Shown here piece after piece: positions 41,384 to 53,733 of a DNA stretch of 64,000 nucleotides. Each line of letters opens with the position of its first letter. Positions within the stretch are counted from its first letter, which is position 1. A program made the translations under genes and the position numbers. The stretch covers positions 1 to 64,000 of the forward strand of contig NW_004086009.1 of NCBI RefSeq assembly GCF_000220395.1, read 5' to 3'. The notes beneath the pieces were generated by a model. The model saw nothing but the letters and a program-made list of their open reading frames with translations. It made no database searches and was not told where the DNA came from. Origin of the DNA: Ichthyophthirius multifiliis. Its lineage: Eukaryota > Ciliophora > Oligohymenophorea > Hymenostomatida.

Positions 41384-42141
41384 AAAAAATAAAAAAATAT
41401 ATAAAAATTATATAATTTTTTTTTATTTTATTATTATAAATTATAAATAATTAGGATAAAAAAATAAGATCAGTATATATATTTTACTTTATATATATAT
41501 ATATAAAAATTGTTATTAATTTAATTATAAATTAAATAATTTATATTTTTTAAGTTTTACTCATATAAACTAGTAATTTTTATTATAAGTTATCTTTTTA
41601 ATAAGAATAAATTAATAAATGTTTATATATAATTTAATAAATATTTAATTATTATTAATTTTATATATACTATATTTTTATATTAAGATTATAATTATGT
41701 ATAATATAAAAATATATTCAATATTTGATTAAATTATATTAAAAAAGAAATATCTTTAAATATTTATAAAATCTTTATTTTATAAATAATTTTTATTTTG
41801 ATAAAAATATTTAAAATAAATAAAATAATTAAATATACATTATTTATAAAATTTATATAATAATTTTATTAAATTAGTTTGTTTTAATAAATTTACTGTT
41901 TTGTTATGAAAGAATTTACAATCTTACAAATAATATTATTGATTAAATTATAACTAAAAAAAATATTTTATAAAAAATGAATAAGCTTATTAATAAATTA
42001 ATTAAATAATTAAATTTAACCTTGGTATATAATATTTTTTTTTGGAAAACTCTAAAATTTTTTAGCTAAAAAAATAAAAAAAAAATATAATTAATACTTT
42101 AAAAATATTTTATATTTAATTCAAAAAAAAAATAAAAAAAA
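41384..42141. other. intergenic spacer
   Basis: A+T-rich spacer between two plus-strand genes with a TA tract near 41488-41503. No gene is seen. Confidence 0.5.
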
Positions 42142-42840
42142 ATGGCAACAAGAAATATAAAAAAGGTCTTAATAGCATTTGATATAAATAAAACAATATT
42201 ATACGCGCATAAAAAAACAAAGCTTCTTAACTTGAATCTAGAAAAAAATTTAGAAAATGTAAAATCAAACGAACATATAGAAGGATACGACATATATTAT
42301 CGTAATGGTCGTCCAGAACTTTTAGATTTTTTATTTGTTGAAAATGCATAGCTTTTTGATATAGGAGTATGGAGTTCTTTAGACAAAGATTATACAGGTC
42401 ATTTTGCTAAAAGTTACTTCGGAAGATATTATAGGAATCTTTAATTTGTAATTGCATGTAAAAGAGAAACATATGAAGGTGTTTTACGTTAGACTTCGGT
42501 TGAACCTTTATAAATACATAGAGATTTTAAATAATTATAGGAAAAATTTTAGGATTAATATACGAATAATAATATTATTATGATTAGTAATTATCCGAAT
42601 TTAACTGATTCCTATACCCCTAATGATATTATTTTATCGAAATATGATCCAATTTAGATTGGAAACATATTCGGAAATGATTTAGAGATTACTACTTTAA
42701 TAAAATATTTAAGAGGGCTTAAAGTTTTTGTTACTGTTAAAAATGTTGAAGACGTGAGACCCGTTATTTAAGCGAAAAGCTTTAAATAAACATATAATAG
42801 AATTCTTAATAATCAAAGAAATTATAATGAAATAAATTGA
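42142..42840 (+). CDS. FCP1/NIF-like HAD-family protein, probably catalytically dead, 232 aa
   Basis: Related to small C-terminal-domain phosphatases and TIM50, which use a DxDx(T/V) nucleophile motif. Single exon, ATG 42142-42144, TGA 42838-42840. Motif I reads VLIAFDINKTIL, that is D-I-N-K-T: the first Asp is kept, but the second, the general acid, is Asn. The central part keeps the family layout: YYRNGRPELLDFLF (usual RPGLxEFL), then LFDIGVWSSLDKDYTGHFAK (usual VVFTAS...YA). Where the family has the metal-binding DD/DN motif there is IIMISNYPNLTDSY, lacking it. The end, LIKYLRGLKVFVTVKNVEDV, matches the usual terminal helix (LLPFLxxLxxVxDVR). The start is chosen by the AAAAAATGG context and the immediate start of the fold. 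It is likely a binding protein rather than a phosphatase. Confidence 0.82.
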
Positions 42841-43920
42841 CATCTCATTGATATTTTTTTTTTTAATTTTTTTTTATTTTTATATTTTTATATATATTTA
42901 TTAATGTAAAATATTTATAAATTAATACATTTGATTTTTTCAGCATTTATTTTTAATAAATTTTAGTTATTTTTAAAATAATAAAAAATAATATTAAAAA
43001 TACATTTATAAATGATTTCATTAATTAAAAAATATATTATTTTCTTTCATTCATTCTTTCTTTTATTAAATAATAATATTAATTTTTTTTTTTATTTTTT
43101 ATATATATATTTATATATTTATATATTTATATATTTATTTATATAATTTTAATATTTTGTATTAAGAAATATTTATTATTTTTCTGGATTTTCTAAATTT
43201 ATTTTTATTATTAATTAAGAATTTTTAATATATTTTAATAAAAAAATTTTGCAAATCTTAAGAATAATTAATAATTTTATTCTTTTCAATTATTTTTTAT
43301 ATTTTTAATTATCTTAATATCAAAGTGTATTTAATTTTTGCTATTTAAATAACATACAATAAAATATATAATCTAAAATAAAAACTCTACCTTTTTTTAA
43401 TTAAAGGCACATCCATATTCATTTATAATTGATTCAAGCTACATATGAATATTTTTATTTTATAATTTAAGCAAATAAAATTTAATATAGAAATTTATTT
43501 AAAATTCTACATTTTTTTTTTTTTGAATATATCGTTTCTCCCTTTATATTCAATAGAAAAACAATTAAAACATTAAAAATAATTCTAATCAATATAATGA
43601 TATATTTTTTTTAATTAATTTATTAATAGTTAAATTACATAAATTAAGAATCGAAATCTTTGTTTATTTGAAATATTATTATAATAAAAATTCTTTAATC
43701 TAAAAATTTTTAAGTTTTTTTGAATGAAATCTTTTTTTAAGGAAATTTATAGTGAATATTTTTTGGATTTAATTTTTTTACCTTAAAAATTGTTTATTAA
43801 TATAAAAATGTACAATAAAAAATAAATTATACTGAATATATATTATATACAAAGAAAATTAATTTAAATTTATCTTTAAAAAATATTGTAGAAGGATTTT
43901 AGCTAGTAAAAATTAAATAA
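42841..43920. other. intergenic spacer
   Basis: A+T-rich, with TATATTTATATATTTATA repeats near 43100-43145. No convincing gene. Confidence 0.5.
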
Positions 43921-44106
43921 ATGGCGTAAAAATGGACTAATATAAGGTTTTTTTAAATAATTAAACTTAAATTTTATAATTTAGATTAATTTTAGACGAA
44001 TAATTTAGTTAGAAGAAATTATTAATAAAAAAAATTAAGAAAAGCTTTTAGAATATATTTAAATGGTAAATAAACTTGTTAGTTTAATTTTGGAATATAT
44101 AATTGA
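43921..44106 (+). CDS. weak small ORF, 61 aa
   Basis: ATG 43921-43923 to TGA 44104-44106. The product starts MAQKWTNIRFFQIIKLKFYN and is basic, with Trp, Cys and Gly residues more typical of coding than of spacer DNA. No homologue is recognised, and an ORF of this length can occur by chance when only TGA stops translation. Confidence 0.25.
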
Positions 44107-44992
44107 TATTTTTTAGCTTTTTAAAATAATAATCAATTGATGAATTTACTAAAAATATTAAAGAAAATACAATTATGTGAGTTATATAAATCCTTTATTT
44201 AAAATTAACACTAAATATAATATTTCATGAAAATAATTTATATACTAATGTGTGAAATATAGCTTAGATTATAATTTTATTTTTAGTAAAGGAATTTAAA
44301 AAGATTTTTTTTAAAATTAATTTGTTTTAGATAAAAGTAAATACAAAGAAATTATGAATAATGAATTATGATTTTTTAATTTTTTGTGAAATTATATTTA
44401 ACATAGATTATTATTTTTATACAAAATTAATTTTTAATTGATACTATAAAAAATAAAAATATTTAAAAAAAAACATATGTAAATAATTAAATAAAAATGC
44501 TTTATATTAATATTCCTAGAAAAAAAAACAAATAAATTTTAAAAGTTAGAAAAAAATATATTATATTTATTTATATATTTATATTATATTATTAAAAATA
44601 TATAATTTATTTTTAAAAAATAAAATAAATATTTAGTCTATTTTATTTCACAATTTTTTCGAATAATCTGAAGCATGCATTATTAATTTTAACTATAAAA
44701 ATTAAAATTCATTATAATAATCTTCTCATTAAAAACAAATCAATTATTAATAAAATTTATTAGCAAAAATAAGATATTATAATATATTTAGTATTAATAT
44801 TTTTAACTTTAATATATATTTAATAATCAAAAAAGTAAATATTAAAAGAAAAAAATACTAAAAATAATATGTTAAATTAATATTATAGATTTAATATGTA
44901 AATTACTAATTGTATTATTTAATTATATATTCGATAAAATTATTATTATATTATTATAAAAAAATATATATCCAATTAAATAAAAAAAAAAA
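44107..44992. other. spacer upstream of acyl-CoA synthetase
   Basis: A+T-only spacer. The last part, up to the A run before ATG 44993, should be the promoter. No gene is seen. Confidence 0.5.
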
Positions 44993-47229
44993 ATGCAAGC
45001 CAACTTAACATTATAAGATGATGAATATTTTTATTGTTCTCCTGAAGGTTTACAACGTATAGGCTAAGTATATGACAAAAATGATCCTTAAAAAAATATA
45101 AATTGGACAACTGATTATACTTTAGAAATGCCTATTAGAATGAAGAAAAAAGGTCCAGGTATTTATTAAAAAAACAAAAAATAATCTAATAAAAATAAAA
45201 AAACAAAGGAAGTGAAATCCCATAAACATTAATTGAAATATTCGAAAATACTTTGAAATAAATACCAGAAAAACCTGCTTTAAGTGTAAAAAAAGATGGT
45301 AAATGGAAAACTTTGACTTTTAAATAATACTATGAAGCTGCAAAAACATTCGGAAAAGCCTTAATTTCATTAAAAGTTTCCCCATATAAGAGTGTAAACA
45401 TATTAGGTTATAATTCTCCGGAATGGGTAATTAGTTTTTATGGCTCCATATTTGGATTTTATTTACCTGTGGGTGTATATACTACTAATCAAGCCGAAGC
45501 ATGCCAATATGTAGCCGAAAATTCTGATTGTGAAGTCGCAGTTGTAGAAAACGAGTAGAATTTGTAAAAGTATCTTAAAGTAATAGACAGACTGCCTTAA
45601 TTGAAGCATATTATAGTATATTCAGGTGATAATTTTACTAAATCAGATAAAGTAAATGTATTGTCTTGGAACGAAATAATGGAAATTGGAAAGAAATTCA
45701 AAAGCGAAAAAGCTGAGGACGATATAGAAAATAGAATGAAGAGTTAAAAACCTGGAAATTGCTGTACTCTTGTATATACTTCGGGAACTACAGGAATGCC
45801 AAAAGGAGTCATGCTCTCTCATGATAATTATACTTGGACATCCCAAGCTGTACTTAAATAATATGATATAAAAACTTAAGGAAATGATAGAATTATCTCT
45901 TATTTACCACTTTCACATGTTGCAGCTTAAAATATTGATATTGTTGGATGTATATTGAGCGGATGTCATACATATTTTGCTGAACCGACTGCTCTTTAAG
46001 GATCTTTAATTGATACATTAAAGGAAGTTAAACCTACTTTTTTTTTCTCAGTACCTAGAGTTTGGGAAAAAATTGAAGAAAAAATGAAAGAGGTAGCTTC
46101 TTCTAATGGATGGTTAAAAACATAGATTTGTATAAATATTATATAAATATATATATATATATATTTATATATATATTTAAAAATAAGCAACATGGGCTAA
46201 AGGAATAGGTATTTTAGGTGCTTAGTCTCGTAATTAGAATTTACCTTTTGGTTTTGGAATTGCTAAATCTTTAGTATTTGATAATGTCAGAAAAGCTTTA
46301 GGATTATAAGAAGCAACACATTTGATGTATGGTGCAGCACCTTTATCACCTACTATTCGATAATATTTCTTATCTTTAAATATGTATTTGATTTCTGCTT
46401 ATGGTAAATATTATTAAAAAAAGAAAATAATATATATATATATATTTATATTTTAAAATTTATTACTTTAGGTATGTCAGAATCTGCAGGTCCTTAATGT
46501 TTGTCTGATATTAAAAATTATGATGTTTTTGATAGTAATTTTTATGCATCTACTGGTGCAAGTATTCAGGGGACTAATTTAATAATTGCCTAGCCTGATA
46601 AAGATGGAAATGGTGAAATTTGTTATAGAGGAAGAAATAGATTTATGGGTTATTTCAAGAATGAAGAAGCTACTAGATAAACAATTGATTAAAACGGATT
46701 TTTACATAGTGGAGATGTCGGGAAATTAGATAAAAATGGAAATTTGTCAATCACAGGAAGAATTAAAGAATTAATTATTACTGCCGGAGGTGAAAATGTG
46801 GCTCCTGTTTTAATTGAAAATATTTTGAAAGAATAACTCAAGTTTATTTCCAATGCAGTTGTTATAGGAGATAATAAGAAATATTTGTCAGTCTTACTTA
46901 CATTTAAATATGTTGCCGAAGGAGATATATTAACCAATAAATTTTCCCCAGAGACTTTAAGAGAATTCGAAATTTTGGGATCGCAAGCTAAAAATGTAGA
47001 GGAAGCGAGAAAATGTTAAAAAGTTATGAAAGCTATTTAATAGGGAATTGATAGAACTAATTAGTAGGTGATTTCTAAAGCTTAAAGGATTTAAAAATTT
47101 GCCGTTTTGGAAGGTGATTTTACTATTTAGTCGGGGGATTTGACTCCTACTTTAAAACTTAAGAGAAATGTCGTTTCTAAGAAATATGAAGGGATTATTG
47201 AATAGTTATATATCGAATCTAAGTTGTGA
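44993..47229 (+). CDS. long-chain acyl-CoA synthetase, bubblegum (ACSBG) type, 686 aa
   Basis: Activates long- or very-long-chain fatty acids: ATP + fatty acid + CoA gives acyl-CoA + AMP + PPi. ATG 44993-44995, TGA 47227-47229. Introns: 45159-45208 (50 bp), 46130-46187 (58 bp), 46404-46471 (68 bp); all join in phase and the coding length is a multiple of three with no correction. AMP-binding motifs in order: [21 protein letters not shown]-loop [18 protein letters not shown] (usual YTSGTTGxPKG); [54 protein letters not shown] (usual GW.TGD); and [18 protein letters not shown], whose GGENV form is typical of the bubblegum subgroup. The C-terminus is the small lid domain. No transmembrane segment or targeting signal is seen; likely cytosolic or ER-associated. 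Confidence 0.93.
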
Positions 47230-48516
47230 TTAATTTTTAGTTTTTATTTGATTTGATTTTATTTAATTTTATTTTATATATTTTTAAATTAGGTTATAAT
47301 AAATATTTTTTTTAAACAAAAATTATTTATTATTTCGTTTTTAAATATTTATTTCTATTAAATACTTACAAATTAATAATAATTCAAACTTTTTTTATGT
47401 TTTTTTTTAACAATGTTAAATTACTAAACAATTTTTTATTTTTTAAATAATAATCATTATATTTTATGAAAATACAATAAATTTTAATTTCCTTTATCTT
47501 TTCTATACATTCTTGTCGTATTTATAGTACTATAGTTTTTAAAAATCGTAATATTATTATATTATAACAATTTTAAAATATTTTCTTTATTTTTATTAAA
47601 CATAATATCTTTGCATCCTGTTTACGTATTAAACTTATTTTATTTTAATTTTTATTAAAACAGCCAATTTTTATTTTTTTTAGGGAGTGCACTATTATAT
47701 TATTTAGTAATATTAATAATAGGAGGTAATAGTGAAAAAGGTTATTATACAAATTTTTCATCTTAATGAGTTGGTAATCTAAACATATTTTGGCCGAATT
47801 TTTTTGGAATTAAAAGTTATTATTAATTATCCTATAAATTATTTTATTTAGTTGATTGAAAAGATGATTGATTATATAAAAACTTGAACTATTAAATATG
47901 TTTCTTGTAATTAATTGTATATTAGTAGTATTTTTTTTCGACAAATCTTTCTTCTTTATAAGGATCAGTTTATTAGTTTTATGTTATATTTTTTTTTTTT
48001 ACTATAGATGGAATTTATGTTAATTTTTTAAATTTTAATCTGTCAGTTGATTCAATAGGGTTTGTTTTGTCTTTTGACATATATATTTTTTTTCTTTTCT
48101 TTCTAAGTATTGTTTAAAAGTTTTATGATTCGTTAATAATTTTTTTATTATTAAATATAAATGAAAATATAAAAAATTAATAAATATATAGTATATAATT
48201 ATTTTATAATTTAAAATAACTAATATATAATTTAATATTTATTTTTTAAATGATTGTTTATTAGTATTTTAAAAAAATATATTTAGTATTCAATTCATGA
48301 ATCTTAAAAAAAAATTATATAATTTTTGTTTGAAAACTATTACAAATTAAAAATTATACTTTATTTTAATTTTTCAATATATGAATAAAATCCTAAAATT
48401 TCTATAAAAAATTATCTTGTAAAATCTCTCATATTAAAATTTTTAAAAAACATAAAATAAATAAATAAAAATTTGTCTAGTAAAAATAAAACTAAAAATA
48501 AAAAATATTTAGAAAA
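47230..48516. other. intergenic spacer
   Basis: A+T-rich, with a slightly more G-containing stretch around 47680-48080 (for example AGGAGGTAATAGTG near 47721) that codes for nothing I can recognise. There are no tRNA-like arms. The SF3A2 promoter should lie near 48400-48516. Confidence 0.4.
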
Positions 48517-49227
48517 ATGGTCGACAGATAACACAGACCAGGTGCCAAAACAGGTTCAGGAGGTCCGGCATCAAGCTAAGACGCAAATATAGAACACAGA
48601 GAGCGTTTAAGAAAGTTAGCTTTAGAAACAATTGATATAAAGAAAGATCCGTATTTTATGACAAACCATTTAGGTACATATGAATGTAGATTATGTTTAA
48701 CTTTGCATACAAATGAGGGTAGCTATTTGGCGCATACATAGGGAAAAAAGCATTAAACAAATTTATAAAGGAGATAGTTGAATGAAAGGGTCGAATTGAA
48801 TATATAGTCTTAGATGAGTTAGAATAAAAATATTCAAAAAAAAAAAGTAATTAAAATTGGAAGGCCTGGGTATAAAATTTTGAAGTCTATAGATCCTTTA
48901 TCTGGGTAAAAATAAATAACTTTTGAAATCGATTATGATTAAATTGAAAAAAATCAAAAACCACATTATAGGATTATGAGTGCTTATGAATAAAAAGTAG
49001 AAACTCCAGATAAATAGTATTAGTATGTGGTTTTTGCAGCTGAACCCTATGAAAATATTGCTTTTAAAATTCCCAATATTGAAATTGATTAAGCTGAAGG
49101 AAGATTTTATTCAGAATGGAATAGGGATAAACATATTTTTACACTACATTTAACATTTGTTACAGAAAGAGTTTATAATAGATAATAAGGTCCTATGTAG
49201 AAAATATAATAAAATCAATATAAATGA
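48517..49227 (+). CDS. splicing factor 3A subunit 2 (SF3A2/SAP62/Prp11), 236 aa
   Basis: U2 snRNP protein required for branch-site recognition and prespliceosome formation. Single exon, ATG 48517-48519, TGA 49225-49227, no frame correction. The N-terminus HRPGAKTGSGGPAS, then RERLRKLALETIDIKKDPY, is the strongly conserved SF3A2 start. A matrin-type C2H2 zinc finger follows (YECRLCLTLHTNEGSYLAHT, then QGKKHQ). Next come VIKIGRPGYKI, then LTFEID-type and YRIMSAYEQKVE segments, and FKIPNIEID, FYSEWNRDKHIFTLHLTF. The family's proline-rich C-terminal extension (present in animals) is absent, so the length is close to yeast Prp11. The gene is needed for splicing the many tiny introns seen here. Confidence 0.93.
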
Positions 49228-50156
49228 TTTTTTTTAAAATATGATATAATTATAATATATATATTTAATTTTTAAAAATAATTTAAATTTTTTTCAGACT
49301 TAAGCATATCATTTATATTTTATAGGTGTTTAATAATTAATTGTTTTCATTATATTATTCTTAATATATTAATAGCAAACTATTAATAATTTAAATTTTA
49401 TAATAAAATTTACTTTAGAAAATAATAAAAATAAGCTTTATAAATTATTAATTTTTAAAAATAATAAAGAAAATACTTTATATTTTTTAAAAATCTATTG
49501 ATTTAGCTAAAACTTTATTTTTTAAAAAAACTATAAAAGTAATGATTTAAATTTAATTAAAAAAATAATCCTAATTATCTTGAAATAATTTTTAATAGAT
49601 ACTAAAATATATTGTTCCATTAAAATTAAAAAGAATATAATATATAAATATATAAAATAATTATTATAATAAAATTGAAAAAATAAATAATAAATAAAAA
49701 ATAAAAAATAATAAATAATAAATAATAAATAATAAATATATAATATTATATGTATTAATATATTTATATATATATTAAACGTTATAAAAATTAAAAATTA
49801 AAAATTAAAAATTAAAAATTAAAAATTAAAATTTCAAAACATAAGAGTATATTGTTAAGTGATAATAATAAATAAATTAAAAAATGTTTATATTTTTTTA
49901 AAATAAAATTCTTTTTTAGATTATCTTAATAATAATTTTTTTTTTAATTTATTAGAAATTAATAAGAATCTATAATTTTTATATAGATATCTTTGATTTT
50001 TTATTAAAATAATTATGGATAATAAATTATATATATAAATTTATAATTATTATATTTATTAAGGTATTATAATAAATAATATTTATTTTTATATTAATAA
50101 AAAATAATATATATATAATATTATTTTTTTTATTTTAAAAAAAAATAAAAACAAAA
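49228..50156. other. spacer with short tandem repeats
   Basis: A+T-only. It contains AAATAAT-type repeats at about 49680-49738 and seven copies of a 7-mer ATTAAAA near 49787-49833. No gene is seen. Confidence 0.55.
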
Positions 50157-50810
50157 ATGAGTGATAAATAATATTAAGCTTAATTAGATGAATAAACTAA
50201 CAAAAATATAAAAGGATCTAATATTGAAGATTTAAGATTTTAAAGTGGCTAATCTCCTTAACTAAATCCTTAATAAATAGCAGAAAGTGGAATTATTGTA
50301 TAAAAGCCTAAATCAAAATTTGCTTAATAAAAAAATGAAAATCCATTTGCAGATGCATATGAGCATTTTAAAATACAAAAAAATAAAAAAATAAATGTTA
50401 ATGAAACAGATAAACCTTAGAAAATTTTTTAGAAGGGACAATAGATAAATTACAGTGAAATACTTTTGCACAAAGTAAAAAAAGAACCAAAAAAAACAAG
50501 AGGCTTAATAGAACTTTTTTAATAGTTAGCCTGTAGATATGTTTTGATAGATAAAGGATATTTCTATTTGCTTAGAAGAGTTGATAAAGATAAATTTGTG
50601 GTTTGCTCGACTAATTAACTTTGCTATTTGTTTAGTATATATGTTGGGAAACAAGAAAATTATGAATTAAGGATTAGCTTTTAAAACGAATAAAGAGATG
50701 TTAATATTTTACCTAAAAATAAAATATTAATTTATGAAAGTAAAAGAGAATTCTTGAAATATATTTAAGAAGAATTGAAAAAAAATGGTTTAATGCTCGT
50801 TTAATAATGA
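50157..50810 (+). CDS. unrecognised protein, 217 aa
   Basis: Not recognised. Single exon, ATG 50157-50159 (AAAAATGAG context), TGA 50808-50810, no frame break. The N-terminal half is disordered and Q/N/K-rich, with KSKFAQQKNENPFADAYEHF. The C-terminal half looks globular, with alternating strands: RYVLIDKGYFYLLRRVDKDK, FVVCSTNQLCYLFSIYVGKQ, YELRISFQNEQRDVNILPKN, then a helix KREFLKYIQEELKKNGLM. The strand-strand-helix pattern could be a PH-like or profilin-like fold; that is speculation. Confidence 0.7.
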
Positions 50811-51180
50811 GTTTATTTAATTTTTTAGATAATATTAATATGATAATAAAATTAATATATGCATTTTTATTTAGAATTTTTTATTAATATTTGTATTATT
50901 GCTTATTAAAAAAAATAAGTATATATTCAGTCAATATAAATTTAAATATTATTTAAAGATTAATTTATTATTTTTAATTTTTTTCAAATCAATTTTTTTT
51001 TTTTTTTTTATAAATTTTTAATTATTTCGCCTTTATAAAATTATATTTATACTAAAGATTTGAATAAATTTATTATAATTAATATACTTTTTTTAAAATA
51101 AATAATTAATAAATTTACTAATTAAATATTAAAATTTTATAAAAACCTTTAATATTTTAATAAACTTAAATTTGATTATA
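50811..51180. other. spacer between converging ORFs
   Basis: A+T-only; no gene is seen. Confidence 0.5.
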
Positions 51181-51516
51181 TCATAACAAATACTTTGTAA
51201 ATATTAATTTTAGTTTTATTTAATAAAGAAAGTTTCTTATAAACTAAAAAAAAATATATAGAAAATTATAACATATTTACAAATATTATATTTTTTCTAT
51301 TTTTCTTTATTTACTAGTACAATCATAATATAAATAAAATAAAATTAAAAACAATAAAGAAAACCTTCGCTTTTAATTTTTATAATAATAGTTAAATATC
51401 GTAATAATGATTATTACAAAACTTAAATTAAATTTTTCTAGAAATATAAATTCATAATTTTTTTTTATAAAGTCTTTGTTTGCATTCAAAGATTATTGAA
51501 AATATTGATTCTTCAT
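51181..51516 (-). CDS. possible small membrane protein, 111 aa
   Basis: ATG 51514-51516 to TGA 51181-51183, uninterrupted. The product starts MKNQYFQQSLNANKDFIKKN and has two hydrophobic segments (LSFVIIIITIFNYYY, then LLFLILFYLYY), followed by a basic part. Such hydrophobic ORFs arise easily from T-rich spacer DNA, so this is only a candidate. Confidence 0.3.
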
Positions 51517-52027
51517 TTTGTTTTTAAAATAAACGATTTTTTTAACGGCATGAGAAATTTATTTAAATAATGATAACAAAAAACTGATAATATAAATGAA
51601 ACAAAATAAAATAAAATATAAAAAATATATTAACCGAACGATTAAGATTAGTTAACTTATCTGATTGAATTAACACAAATTTAATTGCATCAAAAAATAT
51701 TAAAAAAGTATATTTACAATAACAAAAATAATTTACAGAAAACTCTTTATCTTTTTAATGAAAATAATATAAATTTAATTATAAAATATAAAAAAAATAA
51801 AATAAAATAAATATTAAATGCTTAAAAAAAGATATTTATACTATAAAAGATTTAGAGTCTATATTTCTAAATATTATTATTAATAAATATAATTGTTACC
51901 TAATAGAGTGAGTAAAAAGTGTGCTATTTAAATATAACCAAAATAATATATTTTTAAATAAATAATAATAAATTTAATATTAATATAAATAAAAAGTAAA
52001 AGAGGTATTCATATATATATTAATATA
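51517..52027. other. spacer before assembly gap
   Basis: A+T-only sequence. No gene is seen. Confidence 0.5.
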
Positions 52028-52230
52028 NNNNNNNNNNNNNNNNNNNNNNNNNNNNNNNNNNNNNNNNNNNNNNNNNNNNNNNNNNNNNNNNNNNNNNNNN
52101 NNNNNNNNNNNNNNNNNNNNNNNNNNNNNNNNNNNNNNNNNNNNNNNNNNNNNNNNNNNNNNNNNNNNNNNNNNNNNNNNNNNNNNNNNNNNNNNNNNNN
52201 NNNNNNNNNNNNNNNNNNNNNNNNNNNNNN
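52028..52230. other. assembly gap of 203 N
   Basis: Unknown bases flanked on both sides by TA-rich sequence, which probably broke the assembly. The true length is not known from the sequence. Confidence 0.99.
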
Positions 52231-53733
52231 ATATATTTTTATCTAGGTATATATATTTATTTATTAATTTTTATATCTTAATATACTTTTATTTATTTAT
52301 TTTATATATTTTTATCAATAAATTTATTTATTTTATTTATTTTTATTAAATTAAAATATAAATTTACATTATAAATCTTAATTTATTTTTTAATGTTATA
52401 TTTTTTTATAAATTTTTAATATAAATATATAATTATTTTTAATTTTTATCCTTTTTTTTTTTGAATATTAAAATTGCAATTGTAAAAATATCTGATTTTT
52501 TTTAATTTAATGTAAGTGATTTTTAAAATAACTTATTTAGATAAAGATAGAATAAATGTTTTATAAGAAAAAAAAATATAAAAACAATTATTTTTATATA
52601 ATTATTACTTGTTTCTTTTTACAATAAAATCAATAAATTTAAATACTTACACAATGATATAAATTGAATTAAAAGATTATAAAAAGATTTATTTTTTTAT
52701 TAATTAAAAAATTTTATTATATATTATCATACATAAACTAAAAATAATCTAAATAATATGAAATATGTAAAAAAAAAATTATTAATTATTTATTTGTAAA
52801 TTTATATAAATTTATATTAATTTATTCTTTTCCTATTAATAAAGTAAATAAAATTATTTAAATATAGTTTTAAAATTTTAATTTAGCTAAAAATAAATTA
52901 AATAGGATAGTTTTAAAACAATTAAAAATAATTTTAATAAAAAAAAAATTAAAAGTAACAATAAACATATAATATATTTTATTCTAAATTTTATTATATA
53001 ATATAATTTCAAAAAATTAGAATTAATATAAAAAAATGTTTAATGTATTAAAAATAATGCATTTAAATTACAAATAATATAATGTTTAAATATAGGACTT
53101 GAATAATATTTAATTAATATTTCATTTGTTAATTAAGTATTTAATATATATTTAAAATAATTATAAATACTATTATTATCATCAAAATTTCTATAATATT
53201 GATATTTTATTTAAAATAAAATTTTTGTTTAATATATTATAATTTGTGGAAAGTAATTCATACCTTTATCTAGTTTTTGTGCTAAAAATATTTAGACAAT
53301 AACTATAAATAAAATTTAGAATTATGAAAATCTTAAATAAACCCAATTAATATATTTTATTAATTTATAATATTTATTATAGCATTTTTTAATAAATATT
53401 TATTTCATTCGTTAAAATATTATAAAATATAATAATAACATGAATTTTTTAATACATTATATCATTATATAATAATCTTTTAAGATTAGATTTTTTATAC
53501 TAAAACTTAAAATATATGCTTTTTTATTTTAACTTAAAAATATCTTTATATTTATTTAATTATTTTTATTGTTTTATAACACAAGTTATAATATTTAAAT
53601 TTAAATATAGAATTTACCTTAAAAAAATAAAGCAATAAAAATTAAATAATAATTTATTAATATTTATAATAAGAAAAAAAAAAATTACCCACGCAGATAA
53701 TTTAATAATAATTAGAATTATTTTATTAATAAA
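52231..53733. other. spacer after assembly gap
   Basis: About 1.5 kb of A+T-only DNA with no protein-like frame. The last 100 bp should contain the promoter of the cyclic-nucleotide-binding protein gene. Confidence 0.5.

Noticed and set aside
48517-49227. SF3A2 as truncated or frame-broken
   Set aside because: The proline-rich tail is missing, but the frame is intact to TGA and the length is near that of yeast Prp11, so it is a short but complete family member.
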